Assembly (NCBI RefSeq): GCF_016654115.1
Contig: NZ_JAEQAZ010000058.1
Span: forward strand, 1-42,650
Direction: 5' to 3'
DNA length: 42,650 nucleotides
From: Streptomyces sp. MBT53
Lineage (GTDB): Bacteria; Actinomycetota; Actinomycetes; Streptomycetales; Streptomycetaceae
Made by a program: the position numbers and the translations under genes. This document shows, piece by piece, positions 30,588-39,289 of this stretch. The notes under the pieces were generated by a model. It was not told the DNA's origin. It did not search any database and worked only from the letters and a program-made list of their open reading frames with translations. Numbering within the stretch: the first letter of the stretch is position 1; every line of letters begins with the position of its first letter.

Positions 30588-32508
30588 GACCAGCCTGACC
30601 GAACGACTGCTGCACTCGGCCGGTGTGATCGACGAGATCGGCAGCGTCGACGACGGCAGCACCCGCACCGACACGCTCGCACTGGAGCGGCAGCGCGGTA
30701 TCACCATCAAGTCCGCCGTCGTCTCCTTCCCGGTCGACGACGTGACCGTCAACCTCATCGACACCCCGGGCCACCCGGACTTCATCGCCGAGGTGGAGCG
30801 CGTGCTCGGCGTGCTGGACGGCGTCGTCCTGGTCGTCTCGGCGGTCGAGGGCGTCCAGCCGCAGACCCGCGTTCTGATGCGCACGCTCCAGCGACTGCGC
30901 ATCCCGACGCTCCTCTTCGTCAACAAGATCGACCGCCGCGGGGCCCGCCGCGAAGAGCCGCTGCGGGAGATCTCCGACCGGCTCAGGGCGGCGGTCGTCC
31001 CGATGGGCACGGTCGACGACATCGGCACTCCGGCGGCCCGCTTCCGGCCGGGCCTCGACCCGGGCGCGGCGGCCGTCCTCGCCGACCACGACGACGAACT
31101 GCTCGCCGCCTACGTCGAGGACACCGTGTCGTACGACCTCCTGCGCACGGCCCTCGCCGCTCAGACCCGCCAGGCCCTCGTGCACCCGGTCTACTTCGGC
31201 TCCGCCATCACGGGCGCAGGCGTGGACGCGCTGATCACCGGCATCCAGGAACTGCTCCCGGCAGCCGAGGGCGACCCCCAAGGCCCGCTCTCCGGCACGG
31301 TGTTCAAGGTCGAGCGCGGCCTTGCGGGGGAGAAGGTCGCCTATGCGCGGATGTTCTCCGGCACCCTCCGCACCCGCGACCGGATCACCTTCGGCGACGC
31401 CGTCGAGGAGGGCAAGGTCACCGCGATCAGCGTCTTCGACCACGGCACGGACATCGGCACCGACTCCGTCCCGGCGGGCCGGATCGGCCGGCTGTGGGGC
31501 CTCGGCGAGATCAGGATCGGCGACGCGATCGGAGTATCGAGGAAGGCGTACGAGCACTTCTTCGCGCCGCCGACCCTCGAGACGGTCGTGGTCCCGGGCC
31601 CCGACGCCGACCGGCGGGCCCTGCACCTCGCACTCACCCGCCTCGCCGAACAGGACCCGCTGATCGGCCTGCGCCACGACGAGGTGCGCCAGGAGACCGC
31701 GGTCTCCCTCTACGGCGAGGTCCAGAAGGAGGTCGTCCAGGCCACGCTGGCCGACGAGTTCGGGGTGCGGGTCACCTTCCGCGAGACCACGCCCCTGTGC
31801 ATCGAGCGGCCGGTCGGCACGGGCACGGCGGCCGAGTTCATCAAGAAGGACGAGAACCCGTTCCTCGCCACGGTCGGCCTGCGCGTCGACCCGGCGCCGG
31901 TCGGCTCGGGGGTGCGGTTCGCTCTCGAAGTCGAGCTGGGCGCGATGCCGTACGCCTTCTTCAAGGCCGTCGAGGACACCGTGCGCGAGACGCTCGGGCA
32001 GGGGCTGCACGGCTGGCGGGTCACCGACTGCGTGGTGACCATGATGCGCTCCGGCTACTGCCCCCGGCAGAGCCACGCCCACCAGGGCTTCGACAAGAGC
32101 ATGTCGAGCACCGGCGCCGACTTCCGCGCGCTGACCCCGCTGGTCCTCGTCGAGGCGCTGCGACGGGCGGGGAGCCAGGTGTACGAGCCGATGCACCGGT
32201 TCCGCGTCGAGGCCCCGGTCGACACCCTCAGCGCCCTGCTCCCGGTCCTCGCCGCGGTGCGCGCCGTACCGGGGACCACCGAGACGCGAGGGCAGGTCTG
32301 TGTGCTGGAAGGGATGGTGCCGGTGGCCCAAGTGCACGGTCTTGAGCGGCAGTTGCCGGGGCTGACGCGGGGCGAGGGGGAGTGGGAGAGCGCCTTCGAC
32401 CGCTACGCGCCCGTCGCGCACGGCACGGTTCCGGAGCGGGCGCGCACCGACCACAACCCGCTGAACCGGAAGGAGTACCTGCTGAACGTGACGCGCCGGG
32501 TCGGCTGA
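30541..32508 (+). CDS. Tetracycline-resistance ribosomal protection protein, OtrA-like
   Basis: A 655-residue translational GTPase related to elongation factor G. Tet(M)/OtrA-type proteins release tetracycline from the ribosome. G1 is AHVDAGKTSLTERLL (10-24), G2/switch lies in RQRGITIKSA, G3 is DTPGHPDF and G4 is NKIDRRG. Domain II follows (about 240-340; FKVERGLAGEKVAYARMFSG). The C-terminal EF-G-like domains contain ERPVGTGTAAEFI and GVRFALEVELGAMPYAFFKAVEDTV. From memory, the order and many motifs match OtrA of the oxytetracycline producer S. rimosus rather than EF-G. The start is GTG 30541. It may serve self-defence or intrinsic tolerance; no tetracycline pathway genes are in view. A small upstream ORF overlaps its start. 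Confidence 0.93.
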   Translation: MHLLNLGILAHVDAGKTSLTERLLHSAGVIDEIGSVDDGSTRTDTLALERQRGITIKSAVVSFPVDDVTVNLIDTPGHPDFIAEVERVLGVLDGVVLVVSAVEGVQPQTRVLMRTLQRLRIPTLLFVNKIDRRGARREEPLREISDRLRAAVVPMGTVDDIGTPAARFRPGLDPGAAAVLADHDDELLAAYVEDTVSYDLLRTALAAQTRQALVHPVYFGSAITGAGVDALITGIQELLPAAEGDPQGPLSGTVFKVERGLAGEKVAYARMFSGTLRTRDRITFGDAVEEGKVTAISVFDHGTDIGTDSVPAGRIGRLWGLGEIRIGDAIGVSRKAYEHFFAPPTLETVVVPGPDADRRALHLALTRLAEQDPLIGLRHDEVRQETAVSLYGEVQKEVVQATLADEFGVRVTFRETTPLCIERPVGTGTAAEFIKKDENPFLATVGLRVDPAPVGSGVRFALEVELGAMPYAFFKAVEDTVRETLGQGLHGWRVTDCVVTMMRSGYCPRQSHAHQGFDKSMSSTGADFRALTPLVLVEALRRAGSQVYEPMHRFRVEAPVDTLSALLPVLAAVRAVPGTTETRGQVCVLEGMVPVAQVHGLERQLPGLTRGEGEWESAFDRYAPVAHGTVPERARTDHNPLNRKEYLLNVTRRVG

Positions 32509-32560
32509 AAATGTTTCAACAGGGCTTGCAGAGTGGGAACTTACTCGTGAGTCAGAAGTG

Positions 32561-32592
32561 TTGACAGTGTCCGGAAATCACCGGACTGTAGT
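32561..32592 (+). promoter_or_regulatory. Promoter-like site with inverted repeat before the GH5 gene
   Basis: TTGACA at 32561-32566 is a perfect -35 match. GTCCGG-AAATCA-CCGGAC (32569-32586) is a dyad with 6-bp arms directly after it, and TGTAGT (32587-32592) is a possible -10, though at a wide 20-base spacing. A repressor bound to the dyad would block the promoter, as expected for a sugar-induced secreted enzyme. Confidence 0.45.
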
Positions 32593-32596
32593 GGAC

Positions 32597-34453
32597 ATGA
32601 CGAATATCCGGGCGCGTTTGATCGTTGTCCTGGTTGTCCTCTGCGGATTCCTGTCGGTGCTGGGTGCCGGACCAGCCACCGCCGCCACCCCAACCGACTC
32701 TCTCTGGTTCGACGGATCGGCGCTGACTGTTCAGAACGGCAGCTTCGTCGACAGCTACGGCCGCCAGGTCGTGCTGCGCGGCTACAACGTCTCCGGCGAG
32801 ACCAAACTGGCTGAGAACAGCGGTCTCCCCTTCGCGTCGGTCGCCGACGCGAAGAAGTCCGCGACCGCGCTGCGCGCCCTCGGCGGCGGCAACTCGGTCC
32901 GCTTCCTGCTCTCCTGGGCCTACGCCGAACCCGTCCGGGGCCAGGTCGACACCACGTACCTGGCCGCCGCCACCGCCCAGATGCAGGCGTTCCTCGACGC
33001 CGGCATTCGCGTCTACCCCGACTTCCACCAGGATCTGTACTCCAAGTACCTGTTCAACAGCGGAAGTTGGTACACCGGCGACGGCGCGCCCAAGTGGGCC
33101 GTCGCGTTGGGGAGTTACCCCCAGGAGTCCTGCGGGATCTGCCTCTTCTGGGGCCAGAACATCACCCAGAACTCGGCCGTCACCAAGGCCCAGTACGACT
33201 TCTGGCACAACAACTACGGCCTCCAGGACTCCTTCCTCACCACCGCCCAGTCGACCATGACGTACATCCAACAGCACCTGACCACCGAAGAGTTCGCGGG
33301 TGTCGTCGGCTTCGACCCGTACAACGAGCCCTTCGCGGGGACCTACGACTCGGGCCAGACCAGCCGCACCTGGGAGCAGAACCTGCTCTGGCCGTTCTAC
33401 GTGAAGTTCCGCGCGCGGATGGACGCGGCCGGCTGGAGTGCCAAGCCCGCCCTCGTCGAACCCAACCTCTTCTGGAACTCCAACATCTCCAGCCAGGTGC
33501 AGGAGGGCGGACTCCTCGACGCGGGCACGCTCGGCTCGCGCTATGTCTTCAACACCCACTTCTACGACCAGAAGGCCATCTCCGGCATCCTGATGTGGGG
33601 AAACGCGGCCGACGGTCAGTACTCGACCGACTTCGGGACGGTCCGTGACCGGGCCACCGCGGCCGGCACCGCCGCCATCGTCAGCGAGTTCGGGCATCCG
33701 CTGTCCGGGACGGTCTCGGGCAAGGCCCCGACCGTCCTCAAGGCGATGTACCAGGCCCTCGACTCCCGCCTGCCGGGCTCCACCTGGTGGTCCAACCCGG
33801 CAGGCTCCGGCCCGGTCCTGTCCGGTACGCAGTGGCAGTGGGACATCTACAACGGCCGCCACCACGAGCTGATGAACGACAACGCCGACAAGGTACTCAC
33901 CACCGGCGACGCCTGGAACGACGAGGACCTCTCCGCCGTCAACATGACCGACTCCGGGACGGTGACGCTCCGTCAGGACGCCCGGCTGCTCGACCGGATC
34001 TACCCGAGCGCGACCGCCGGCACCACGGTCGCCTTCACCTACGAGGACCGCTCCCGCGACGGCTCCACGACTCTGACCTGGAACCCGGTCCCCAGCACCC
34101 TCCCGAACGTGTCCTCGCTGGTCGGCTCCGGCCAGTACGGCCTGCTGATGTGGCGCTCCAACAGCTCCACCGCACCGACCGAACTCCACCTCCCGGCGTC
34201 CTTCCCGGCCGCGTCCACCACCGTGGTCTCGGACCTGGGAGCCGTCTCGGGTGTCCCGGCGTACACGTCGTCGACCCCGATCGGCTTCGCCAACGAACCG
34301 GGCGGCACCGGCAGCCACCGCCTCCTGCTCTCGGCCTCCGGCTCGGGAACTCTGCACTACGCCCTGATCACCAACGGCGCGTCGAGCCCCTCCTCGACAC
34401 TGCTGAGCGCGGCCAAGTCCGAACTGGCCGCATGGGCGGCGGCGCACAGCTGA
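32597..34453 (+). CDS. Secreted GH5-family glycoside hydrolase (endoglycosylceramidase-like)
   Basis: A 618-residue secreted enzyme with an N-terminal signal peptide (1-30, ends PATAA). The catalytic barrel includes GRQVVLRGYNVSGETK, SVRFLLSWAYAEP, DFHQDLYSKYLF, then Glu244 in DPYNEPFAG as acid/base and Glu364 in VSEFGHP as nucleophile, as in GH5 clan A. Length and the DFHQD and NEP features resemble endoglycosylceramidase-like members, so a glycolipid or beta-glycan is likely. A C-terminal beta domain (about 460-600) follows. ATG 32597 is chosen because it opens the signal peptide. A terminator separates it from the convergent beta-propeller gene. Confidence 0.9.
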   Translation: MTNIRARLIVVLVVLCGFLSVLGAGPATAATPTDSLWFDGSALTVQNGSFVDSYGRQVVLRGYNVSGETKLAENSGLPFASVADAKKSATALRALGGGNSVRFLLSWAYAEPVRGQVDTTYLAAATAQMQAFLDAGIRVYPDFHQDLYSKYLFNSGSWYTGDGAPKWAVALGSYPQESCGICLFWGQNITQNSAVTKAQYDFWHNNYGLQDSFLTTAQSTMTYIQQHLTTEEFAGVVGFDPYNEPFAGTYDSGQTSRTWEQNLLWPFYVKFRARMDAAGWSAKPALVEPNLFWNSNISSQVQEGGLLDAGTLGSRYVFNTHFYDQKAISGILMWGNAADGQYSTDFGTVRDRATAAGTAAIVSEFGHPLSGTVSGKAPTVLKAMYQALDSRLPGSTWWSNPAGSGPVLSGTQWQWDIYNGRHHELMNDNADKVLTTGDAWNDEDLSAVNMTDSGTVTLRQDARLLDRIYPSATAGTTVAFTYEDRSRDGSTTLTWNPVPSTLPNVSSLVGSGQYGLLMWRSNSSTAPTELHLPASFPAASTTVVSDLGAVSGVPAYTSSTPIGFANEPGGTGSHRLLLSASGSGTLHYALITNGASSPSSTLLSAAKSELAAWAAAHS

Positions 34454-34460
34454 CCAACGC

Positions 34461-34494
34461 AACGGCACCGGTCCCCTCGGGGGCCGGTGCCGTT
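34461..34494. terminator. Bidirectional terminator between GH5 and beta-propeller genes
   Basis: AACGGCACCGG (34461-34471) pairs perfectly with CCGGTGCCGTT (34484-34494). Further G-C pairs close a short CTCG-type loop. It lies 7 bases after the GH5 stop and 9 before the stop of the convergent gene. Confidence 0.85.
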
Positions 34495-34503
34495 GACGGT
34501 CGC

Positions 34504-35751
34504 TCAACTCGCGGACGGGCTCGTCCAGTCGGCCTGCACATGGCCCAGCCGTACGCGCTGCGGATGGTCGCCCACCGGGACGGAGAGCACCTTCTGGCCG
34601 GTGGCGAAGTCGATGGCCGTCACCTGGTCGGCGCCTGCCTCCGAGATGACGCAGTCCTTGCCGTCACCGCTCACGGTCGCCCAGTACGGCGTGGACGCCG
34701 TGACGAGCGGACCCTCCTGCAAGGTGGCCCGGTCCACGACCGTCGCGTAGTTGTCCATCGTCCCGGCCACGCACAGCTTGGTGCCCTCGGGGTTCATCGA
34801 GATGCCGTGATGACGCGAGTCGAGCAGCCAGGTGGTGCGGTCCGTGCTGGTCGCGGGGTTCGCCGGGAGCGTCTTCACCCGGGTGATCTTGTCGGTGGCG
34901 ACGTCGTACTCCAGGAAGCCGTTGAAGAACGACACCTGGAAGTACAGCTTGGACCAGTCCGGCGTGAAGGCGGCCGGGCGGACCGCGTCCGAGAAGTTCG
35001 TGAGGCCGATCGCGTCCAGCCGGTCCCGCATGTCGATGATCTTGACCTGCTTGAACGTGGTGGCGTCGACGACGGTGATGTGCCGGTCGCCCTTGGTCCA
35101 GTCCCAGACCGGATCGTCGAGGGCGGTGGTGACCTCGCCGATCGCCATGTTCCAGATGTACTTGCCGCCGTTGGTGAAGAAGTTCTCGTGCGGCTTGTCG
35201 CCGGTGTCGAACTCACCCAGTTCGGCACCGGTGTTGATGTCCAGTACCTGCACCTTGTTCGCGGTCGAGGCCGAGACCGCGACGCGGGTGCCGTCGGGGG
35301 AGACCGCCATGTGGTCGGCGCGGTAACCGGCCACCGGGAAACGCCAGTTGATGGTGTCGGTGGCGAGGTTGATCGACACGACGTCGGCGAAGCTGGGGCG
35401 GGAGACGACGAGGGACTTGCCGTCCGGCGTGGAGTACATGTCGTCCACGTACTGGTCGTGTCCCTGTCCGACCTCGTTGTGGATGGACGTGTAGTAGATC
35501 CACTTGATCGGATCGGCGTTGATCTCCGCCAGCCGCGCCGCCTTGTCGGGGACGATGTTGATCTCCCCGATCTTCGCGAAGTCGCCGGTGGACTTGATGA
35601 CGTCCGCGGTGCCGTCCCAGTTGTTGCCGACGAAGAGCACCTCGCGCAAGGCGGCGGAGGAGTCGGCTGTGGCGGCCGTCGCGGGAGCGGCTACGGTCAG
35701 GACGAGGGCGGCGGCCATGGAGCAAAGGTGCCTGGGTCTGAAGGCAGGCAT
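34504..35751 (-). CDS. Secreted YVTN/YncE-like beta-propeller protein
   Basis: A 415-residue secreted protein. The signal peptide is MPAFRPRHLCSMAAALVLTV, ending near PATAA. The rest is a chain of about 45-residue blades with recurring patterns such as SVSPDGTRVAV-like (MAVSPDGTRVAVSASTANKVQVLD), ITVVDATTFKQVKIID, and CVISEAGADQVTAIDFATGQ. This is the seven-bladed YVTN/YncE or cytochrome D1-like propeller, usually a binding scaffold. No heme or catalytic motif is visible. ATG 35751 is chosen as it opens the signal peptide and has AGAGAG upstream. The divergent TetR gene lies 158 bases away across a clear dyad at 35827-35842, so this gene may be under its control. Confidence 0.87.
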   Translation of the reverse strand: MPAFRPRHLCSMAAALVLTVAAPATAATADSSAALREVLFVGNNWDGTADVIKSTGDFAKIGEINIVPDKAARLAEINADPIKWIYYTSIHNEVGQGHDQYVDDMYSTPDGKSLVVSRPSFADVVSINLATDTINWRFPVAGYRADHMAVSPDGTRVAVSASTANKVQVLDINTGAELGEFDTGDKPHENFFTNGGKYIWNMAIGEVTTALDDPVWDWTKGDRHITVVDATTFKQVKIIDMRDRLDAIGLTNFSDAVRPAAFTPDWSKLYFQVSFFNGFLEYDVATDKITRVKTLPANPATSTDRTTWLLDSRHHGISMNPEGTKLCVAGTMDNYATVVDRATLQEGPLVTASTPYWATVSGDGKDCVISEAGADQVTAIDFATGQKVLSVPVGDHPQRVRLGHVQADWTSPSAS

Positions 35752-35826
35752 GACTGCTCTCTTCTGTGAGGTGAGAGGGTGCCGGAGGATGTGAAGAAAT
35801 CTGAACACGCGCGGATTCAGAATGAA

Positions 35827-35842
35827 CTTACTGAAAAGTAAG
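35827..35842. promoter_or_regulatory. CTTACT/AGTAAG dyad between propeller and TetR genes
   Basis: CTTACT-GAAA-AGTAAG is a perfect 16-base dyad with 6-bp arms in an AT-richer stretch. It lies between two divergent genes, one of which encodes a TetR regulator, so it is a good candidate operator for that regulator. Confidence 0.6.
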
Positions 35843-35909
35843 GACGGGCCCTCTTCTCCGCAAGACTCCCGACACGACAAGATTGGCCGATGGTCGACAA
35901 GATAGAGGT

Positions 35910-36581
35910 GTGACAGTGGCGGGCAGGCTCAAGGCGCCGACCGGTCGCTACGGCGGCAAGTCCGCCGAGCAGCGGCAGGCCGAGCGACGCGGACGCTTCC
36001 TGGACGCCGCGCTCCAGCTCTTCGGCGACACCCCCGGCTACCGCGGCACGACCGTCGCGGCGCTCAGCGAGGCCGCGGGGCTGTCCACCCGGCAGTTCTA
36101 CGAGGAGTTCCGCAGCCTGGAGGACGTGCTGGCCGCGCTCCACCTCCAGGTCAACGACTGGGCCGAGAAGGCCGTACTGACCGCGCTCGACGCCGCCGAC
36201 GGCCTGCCGCTCGTCGAGCGGGCGACCGCGATCTTCCACGCCTACGCGGCGAACGTCACCGGCGACCCGCGCCGCATCCGCATCACCTTCGTCGAGATCA
36301 TCGGTGTCAGCCCACGCCTCGAGGAACAGCGGCTGGCCCGCCGCGCCCGCTGGATCAACCTCATCCGCGGCGAGGCGAGGGCCGCGGCCGAGCGGGGTGA
36401 GGCGGCGCGCCGCGACTACCGCATCGCCGCGACGGCGTTCATCGGCAGCGTCAACGGCCTCCTCCACGACTGGAGCGCGGGCTGGGTGGACGCCACGCTG
36501 GACGAGATCGTCGACGAACTGGTCCGACAGCTCGTGGGCATCATGCAGCCACCGGGCTGGAAGGGACAGGATCTGCCCTAG
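35910..36581 (+). CDS. TetR-family transcriptional regulator
   Basis: A 223-residue regulator. After a basic start (GRYGGKSAEQRQAERRGRF) comes the helix-turn-helix FLDAALQLFGDTPGYRGTTV, ALSEAAGLSTRQFYEEFRSLEDVLAALH (about 40-75). The ligand-binding part is helical (RRIRITFVEIIGVSPRLEEQRL), with a tryptophan-containing late helix (LLHDWSAGW). GTG 35910 is one candidate; GTG 35916 is equally possible with AGAGG upstream. It diverges from the secreted propeller gene and is convergent with the WYL regulator, sharing the CTAG at 36578-36581 as overlapping TAG stops. Confidence 0.9.
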   Translation: MTVAGRLKAPTGRYGGKSAEQRQAERRGRFLDAALQLFGDTPGYRGTTVAALSEAAGLSTRQFYEEFRSLEDVLAALHLQVNDWAEKAVLTALDAADGLPLVERATAIFHAYAANVTGDPRRIRITFVEIIGVSPRLEEQRLARRARWINLIRGEARAAAERGEAARRDYRIAATAFIGSVNGLLHDWSAGWVDATLDEIVDELVRQLVGIMQPPGWKGQDLP

Positions 36582-37552
36582 GACGGCTCGTCGGTCGCGT
36601 ACTCGTCCAGGCGGCGGGCCAGCGCGCGCACGAGGTCGCGCAGAGCGGCGGGGCGCTCGACGACGAACGGGCGGTCGAGGGCCGCGAGGACCGGTGGGAT
36701 CCAGTCCAGCCGCTCGGCCCGGATCCGGACACGGACCCAGTCGGCGCCCTCGTCGGCCGTGGCCAGGGTGGCGATCCCGGCCGGGAGACGCCCGCGAACG
36801 TCCTCCACACTGCCCCGGATCCGCAGGGACACGTCGTGTGCCCACGGCGTGCGCGCGAGGCTGTCCAGCACCGTGGCCGCCGGGTCGAAATCCGCGGGCA
36901 CCTCGAAAGAGCCGGAGCGCACGCGCAGCGCGGTGACGCGGTCCAGGCGGAAGGTGCGGACCTCGCCGTCGCCCGGGTCGGCGCCGGTCAGATACCAGCG
37001 CCCGGCATGCGCGACCAGCCCGTAGGGCAGGACCGTACGGTCGCTGGTACGGCCCTTCCGGTCGGTGTAGCCGATCGCCACCGGCCGCCGATGGAGTGCG
37101 GCCTCGGCGAGTTCGAGCAGCACCTCCGTCTCCGGGGCGGTGGCGGCACGTGGTCGCGCGGTGAAGTCGGCGGTGTCGAGCAGGGCATCGAGCCGACGGC
37201 GCAGGGCGGCGGGCAGGACCCGCAGCAGTTTCGCCGTGGCGCTCTCGCCCGCCGCGGCCGACGCGGTGACGAGCCCCGCCCTCCGGCCGGCCAGCAGACC
37301 GAGCACCACGGCGAGGGCCTCGTCGTCCGTGAGCATCAGCGGCGGCATCCGATAGCCGGGAGCGAGCCGATAGCCGCCGTAGCGACCGCGTACCGAGTCG
37401 ACCGGCACGCCCAGTTCCAGCAGATGGCCGACGTAGCGGCGGACCGTGCGTTCGTCGACGCCGAGCCGCTCGGCCAGGTCGGGGACGGTACGGAGGCCAC
37501 CGCTCTGGAGGATCTCCAGCAGGGCCAGTACACGGGCGGTCGAGGTGGTCAC
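36578..37552 (-). CDS. YafY-like regulator with HTH and WYL domain
   Basis: A 324-residue transcriptional regulator. The N-terminal winged helix reads ARVLALLEILQSGGLRTVPDLAERLGVDERTVRRYVGHLLELGVPVDSVRGRYGGYRL (about 6-63). The central WYL domain includes GYTDRKGRTSDRTVLPYGLVAHAGRWYLTGAD (about 160-192). The C-terminal extension follows. WYL domains sense nucleic acid or small ligands. The start is GTG 37552, with no strong ribosome binding site. It diverges from a VOC gene; the long dyad at 37570-37596 in the spacer is its likely target, a common arrangement for YafY-VOC pairs. Confidence 0.92.
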   Translation of the reverse strand: MTTSTARVLALLEILQSGGLRTVPDLAERLGVDERTVRRYVGHLLELGVPVDSVRGRYGGYRLAPGYRMPPLMLTDDEALAVVLGLLAGRRAGLVTASAAAGESATAKLLRVLPAALRRRLDALLDTADFTARPRAATAPETEVLLELAEAALHRRPVAIGYTDRKGRTSDRTVLPYGLVAHAGRWYLTGADPGDGEVRTFRLDRVTALRVRSGSFEVPADFDPAATVLDSLARTPWAHDVSLRIRGSVEDVRGRLPAGIATLATADEGADWVRVRIRAERLDWIPPVLAALDRPFVVERPAALRDLVRALARRLDEYATDEPS

Positions 37553-37569
37553 CCGGAAAGTCTGCCTCG

Positions 37570-37596
37570 GATACCGGGCGGAAGCTGTCCGGTATC
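37570..37596. promoter_or_regulatory. GATACCGG/CCGGTATC dyad between WYL and VOC genes
   Basis: GATACCGG (37570-37577) and CCGGTATC (37589-37596) are perfect 8-base arms with an 11-base spacer. The half-site centres lie 19 bases apart, about two helical turns. TAGCGT (37602-37607) just downstream may be the -10 of the VOC gene, so binding would affect both genes. Confidence 0.7.
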
Positions 37597-37652
37597 GGTC
37601 CTAGCGTGAGGGACGTCCGTTCGTCCGACGCCACCACTTACAGGAAGCCGCC

Positions 37653-38051
37653 ATGAACTTCGTCTCGATCCGTGTCATCACCGACGACGTCGCCCGTCTC
37701 GTCGGGTTCTACGAACAGGTCACCGGCGTCACCGCCACCTGGTCGACCCCCGAATTCGCCGAACTCGTCACCCCCGCCTGCACGTTGGCGGTCGCGAGCA
37801 CCCGCACCGTGGCCCTCTTCGGCACCGGCTCCGCACAACCCGCGGCCAACCGTTCGGTGATCACCGAGTTCCGCGTGCCGGACGTCGACGCCGAATTCGA
37901 GCGCCTTGCACCCCTCGACTGCGAGGTCGTCCAGAAGCCGACGACGATGCCCTGGGGCAACCGCTCCCTCCTCTTCCGCGACCCCGACGGCAACCTGGTC
38001 AACTTCTTCACGCCGGTCACCCCCGAGGCCGTGGCACGACAGCAGCGCTAG
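37653..38051 (+). CDS. VOC-superfamily (glyoxalase-like) protein
   Basis: A 132-residue protein with two beta-alpha-beta-beta-beta halves: VSIRVITDDVARLVGFYEQVTGV, then TEFRVPDVDAEFERL and WGNRSLLFRDPDGNLVNFF. The final Asp-Pro-Asp-Gly-Asn stretch with aromatic end is common in VOC proteins. Metal ligands are only partly typical, so the activity is unclear. ATG 37653 follows AGGAAG at 7-base spacing. It is divergent from the WYL regulator, which probably controls it, and convergent with the glycosyltransferase, sharing a CTAG stop overlap at 38048-38051. Confidence 0.9.
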   Translation: MNFVSIRVITDDVARLVGFYEQVTGVTATWSTPEFAELVTPACTLAVASTRTVALFGTGSAQPAANRSVITEFRVPDVDAEFERLAPLDCEVVQKPTTMPWGNRSLLFRDPDGNLVNFFTPVTPEAVARQQR

Positions 38052-39289
38052 GTCAGTCTGTCGAGGGCCGCGAGGACGGGAGCCGTACCGTCCTCGGCGC
38101 GCACTCGGGCACCGAGGGCCCGCGCCCGCTCGGCGTAGGCGGGCTCGCGGGTGGTCCGTACGAGTGCGGCGGCCAGGGTGTCGGCGGTGAGCCCGCGCAG
38201 CGGTACGGCGCGGGGCGCCACGCCCAGGGCGACCAGACGGGCGGCCCAGAAGCCCTCGTCGAACTGGATCGGCACCGGCACGGCCGGCACCCCGGCACGC
38301 AGCCCGGCCGCGGTCGTGCCCGCACCGCAGTGATGGACCACGGCCGCCATCCGCGGGAACAGCGCCGCATGCGGCACCTCGCCGATGCTCAGTACGTCGT
38401 CACCGGCTGCTTCGAGGCCGCCCCACCCGCGCTGGATCACCCCGCGCAGCCCGGCCCGCCGCAGCGCGCGCACGATCTCGGCACTCAGCCGCTCCGGGTC
38501 GGGCACGGTGGCACTGCCGAGCCCCACGAACACCGGAGCGGGCCCGGAGTCGAGGAAGTCCCGCAGTTCGGAAGGGAGTTGGGCGTCTCTGTCGTACGGC
38601 CACCAGTAGCCGGCCACCGTGAGCCCGGGGCGCCAGTCGGCCGGGCGGGGCACGATCAGCGGGCTGAAGCCGTGCTGGACGGGCCAGTTGTGCGCGTCCC
38701 GGGACCGGAGTGCGGTGCCGGGACGGGTGCGGGCCAGGCCCAGGCGGGAGCGCACCTCCGGTACGGCGGTGGCGAAGACGTGCTCCACCGCCCGGTTCAC
38801 CCCGCGCCCGGCGACCCGGTTGCCGACCGTGCCCCAGGAGCCGCCGCCGAGCACCGGCGGTGCGAACTCCCTTGTGGGCGCGAGGGGTTGGAGATACACG
38901 CCCATGCTCGGCAACGACAGTCCCTCGGCGATGGCATGCCCAAGAGGCCCCAGCGAGCTGGACAGCAACAGCACGTCGCTCGCCCGCGCGGCCGTCAGCA
39001 GATCGTCGGTCATCCGCCCGACCAGCGCCCGCGCCATCGCGACCACCCGCAGCAACTTGCCCCCGCCCGAGGCGCTGCGATGCAGCGCGCGCCCCCGCGA
39101 GGACTCCAACTCGGCCCGGGGATCGACCGGTAGGGGATGGAAATCGACGCCCGAACCCGCCACCAGGGGCGCGAAGCCTCCGTGGGTGACGAGGGTGACC
39201 TCGTGGCCCGCCCGGGCCAGGGCATGGCCGAGTCCGGTGTACGGGGCCACATCGCCTCGGGATCCCGCTGTCATGATCGCTACGCGCAC
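38048..39289 (-). CDS. GT1-family glycosyltransferase (UGT/MGT type)
   Basis: A 413-residue GT-B glycosyltransferase. The N-terminal domain starts RVAIMTAGSRGDVAPYTGLG, then HEVTLVTHGGFAPLV. The C-terminal donor domain contains PAPVFVGLGSATVPDPE, LRGVIQRGWGGLEA, IGEVPHAALFPRMAAVVHHCGAGTT, and the loop GVPAVPVPIQFDEGFWA. This is the antibiotic/sterol/flavonoid glycosyltransferase pattern, probably using a nucleotide sugar on a small acceptor. The start is GTG 39289. GATACT (39302-39297) ends 7 bases before it, which fits a leaderless transcript, although no -35 is clear. The acceptor is unknown; no biosynthetic cluster is adjacent. Confidence 0.9.
   Translation of the reverse strand: MRVAIMTAGSRGDVAPYTGLGHALARAGHEVTLVTHGGFAPLVAGSGVDFHPLPVDPRAELESSRGRALHRSASGGGKLLRVVAMARALVGRMTDDLLTAARASDVLLLSSSLGPLGHAIAEGLSLPSMGVYLQPLAPTREFAPPVLGGGSWGTVGNRVAGRGVNRAVEHVFATAVPEVRSRLGLARTRPGTALRSRDAHNWPVQHGFSPLIVPRPADWRPGLTVAGYWWPYDRDAQLPSELRDFLDSGPAPVFVGLGSATVPDPERLSAEIVRALRRAGLRGVIQRGWGGLEAAGDDVLSIGEVPHAALFPRMAAVVHHCGAGTTAAGLRAGVPAVPVPIQFDEGFWAARLVALGVAPRAVPLRGLTADTLAAALVRTTREPAYAERARALGARVRAEDGTAPVLAALDRLT

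Noticed and set aside
30490..32454. A 654-codon minus-strand frame opposite the OtrA-like gene
   Set aside because: No domain is visible, and the plus-strand GTPase motifs are intact over the whole length.
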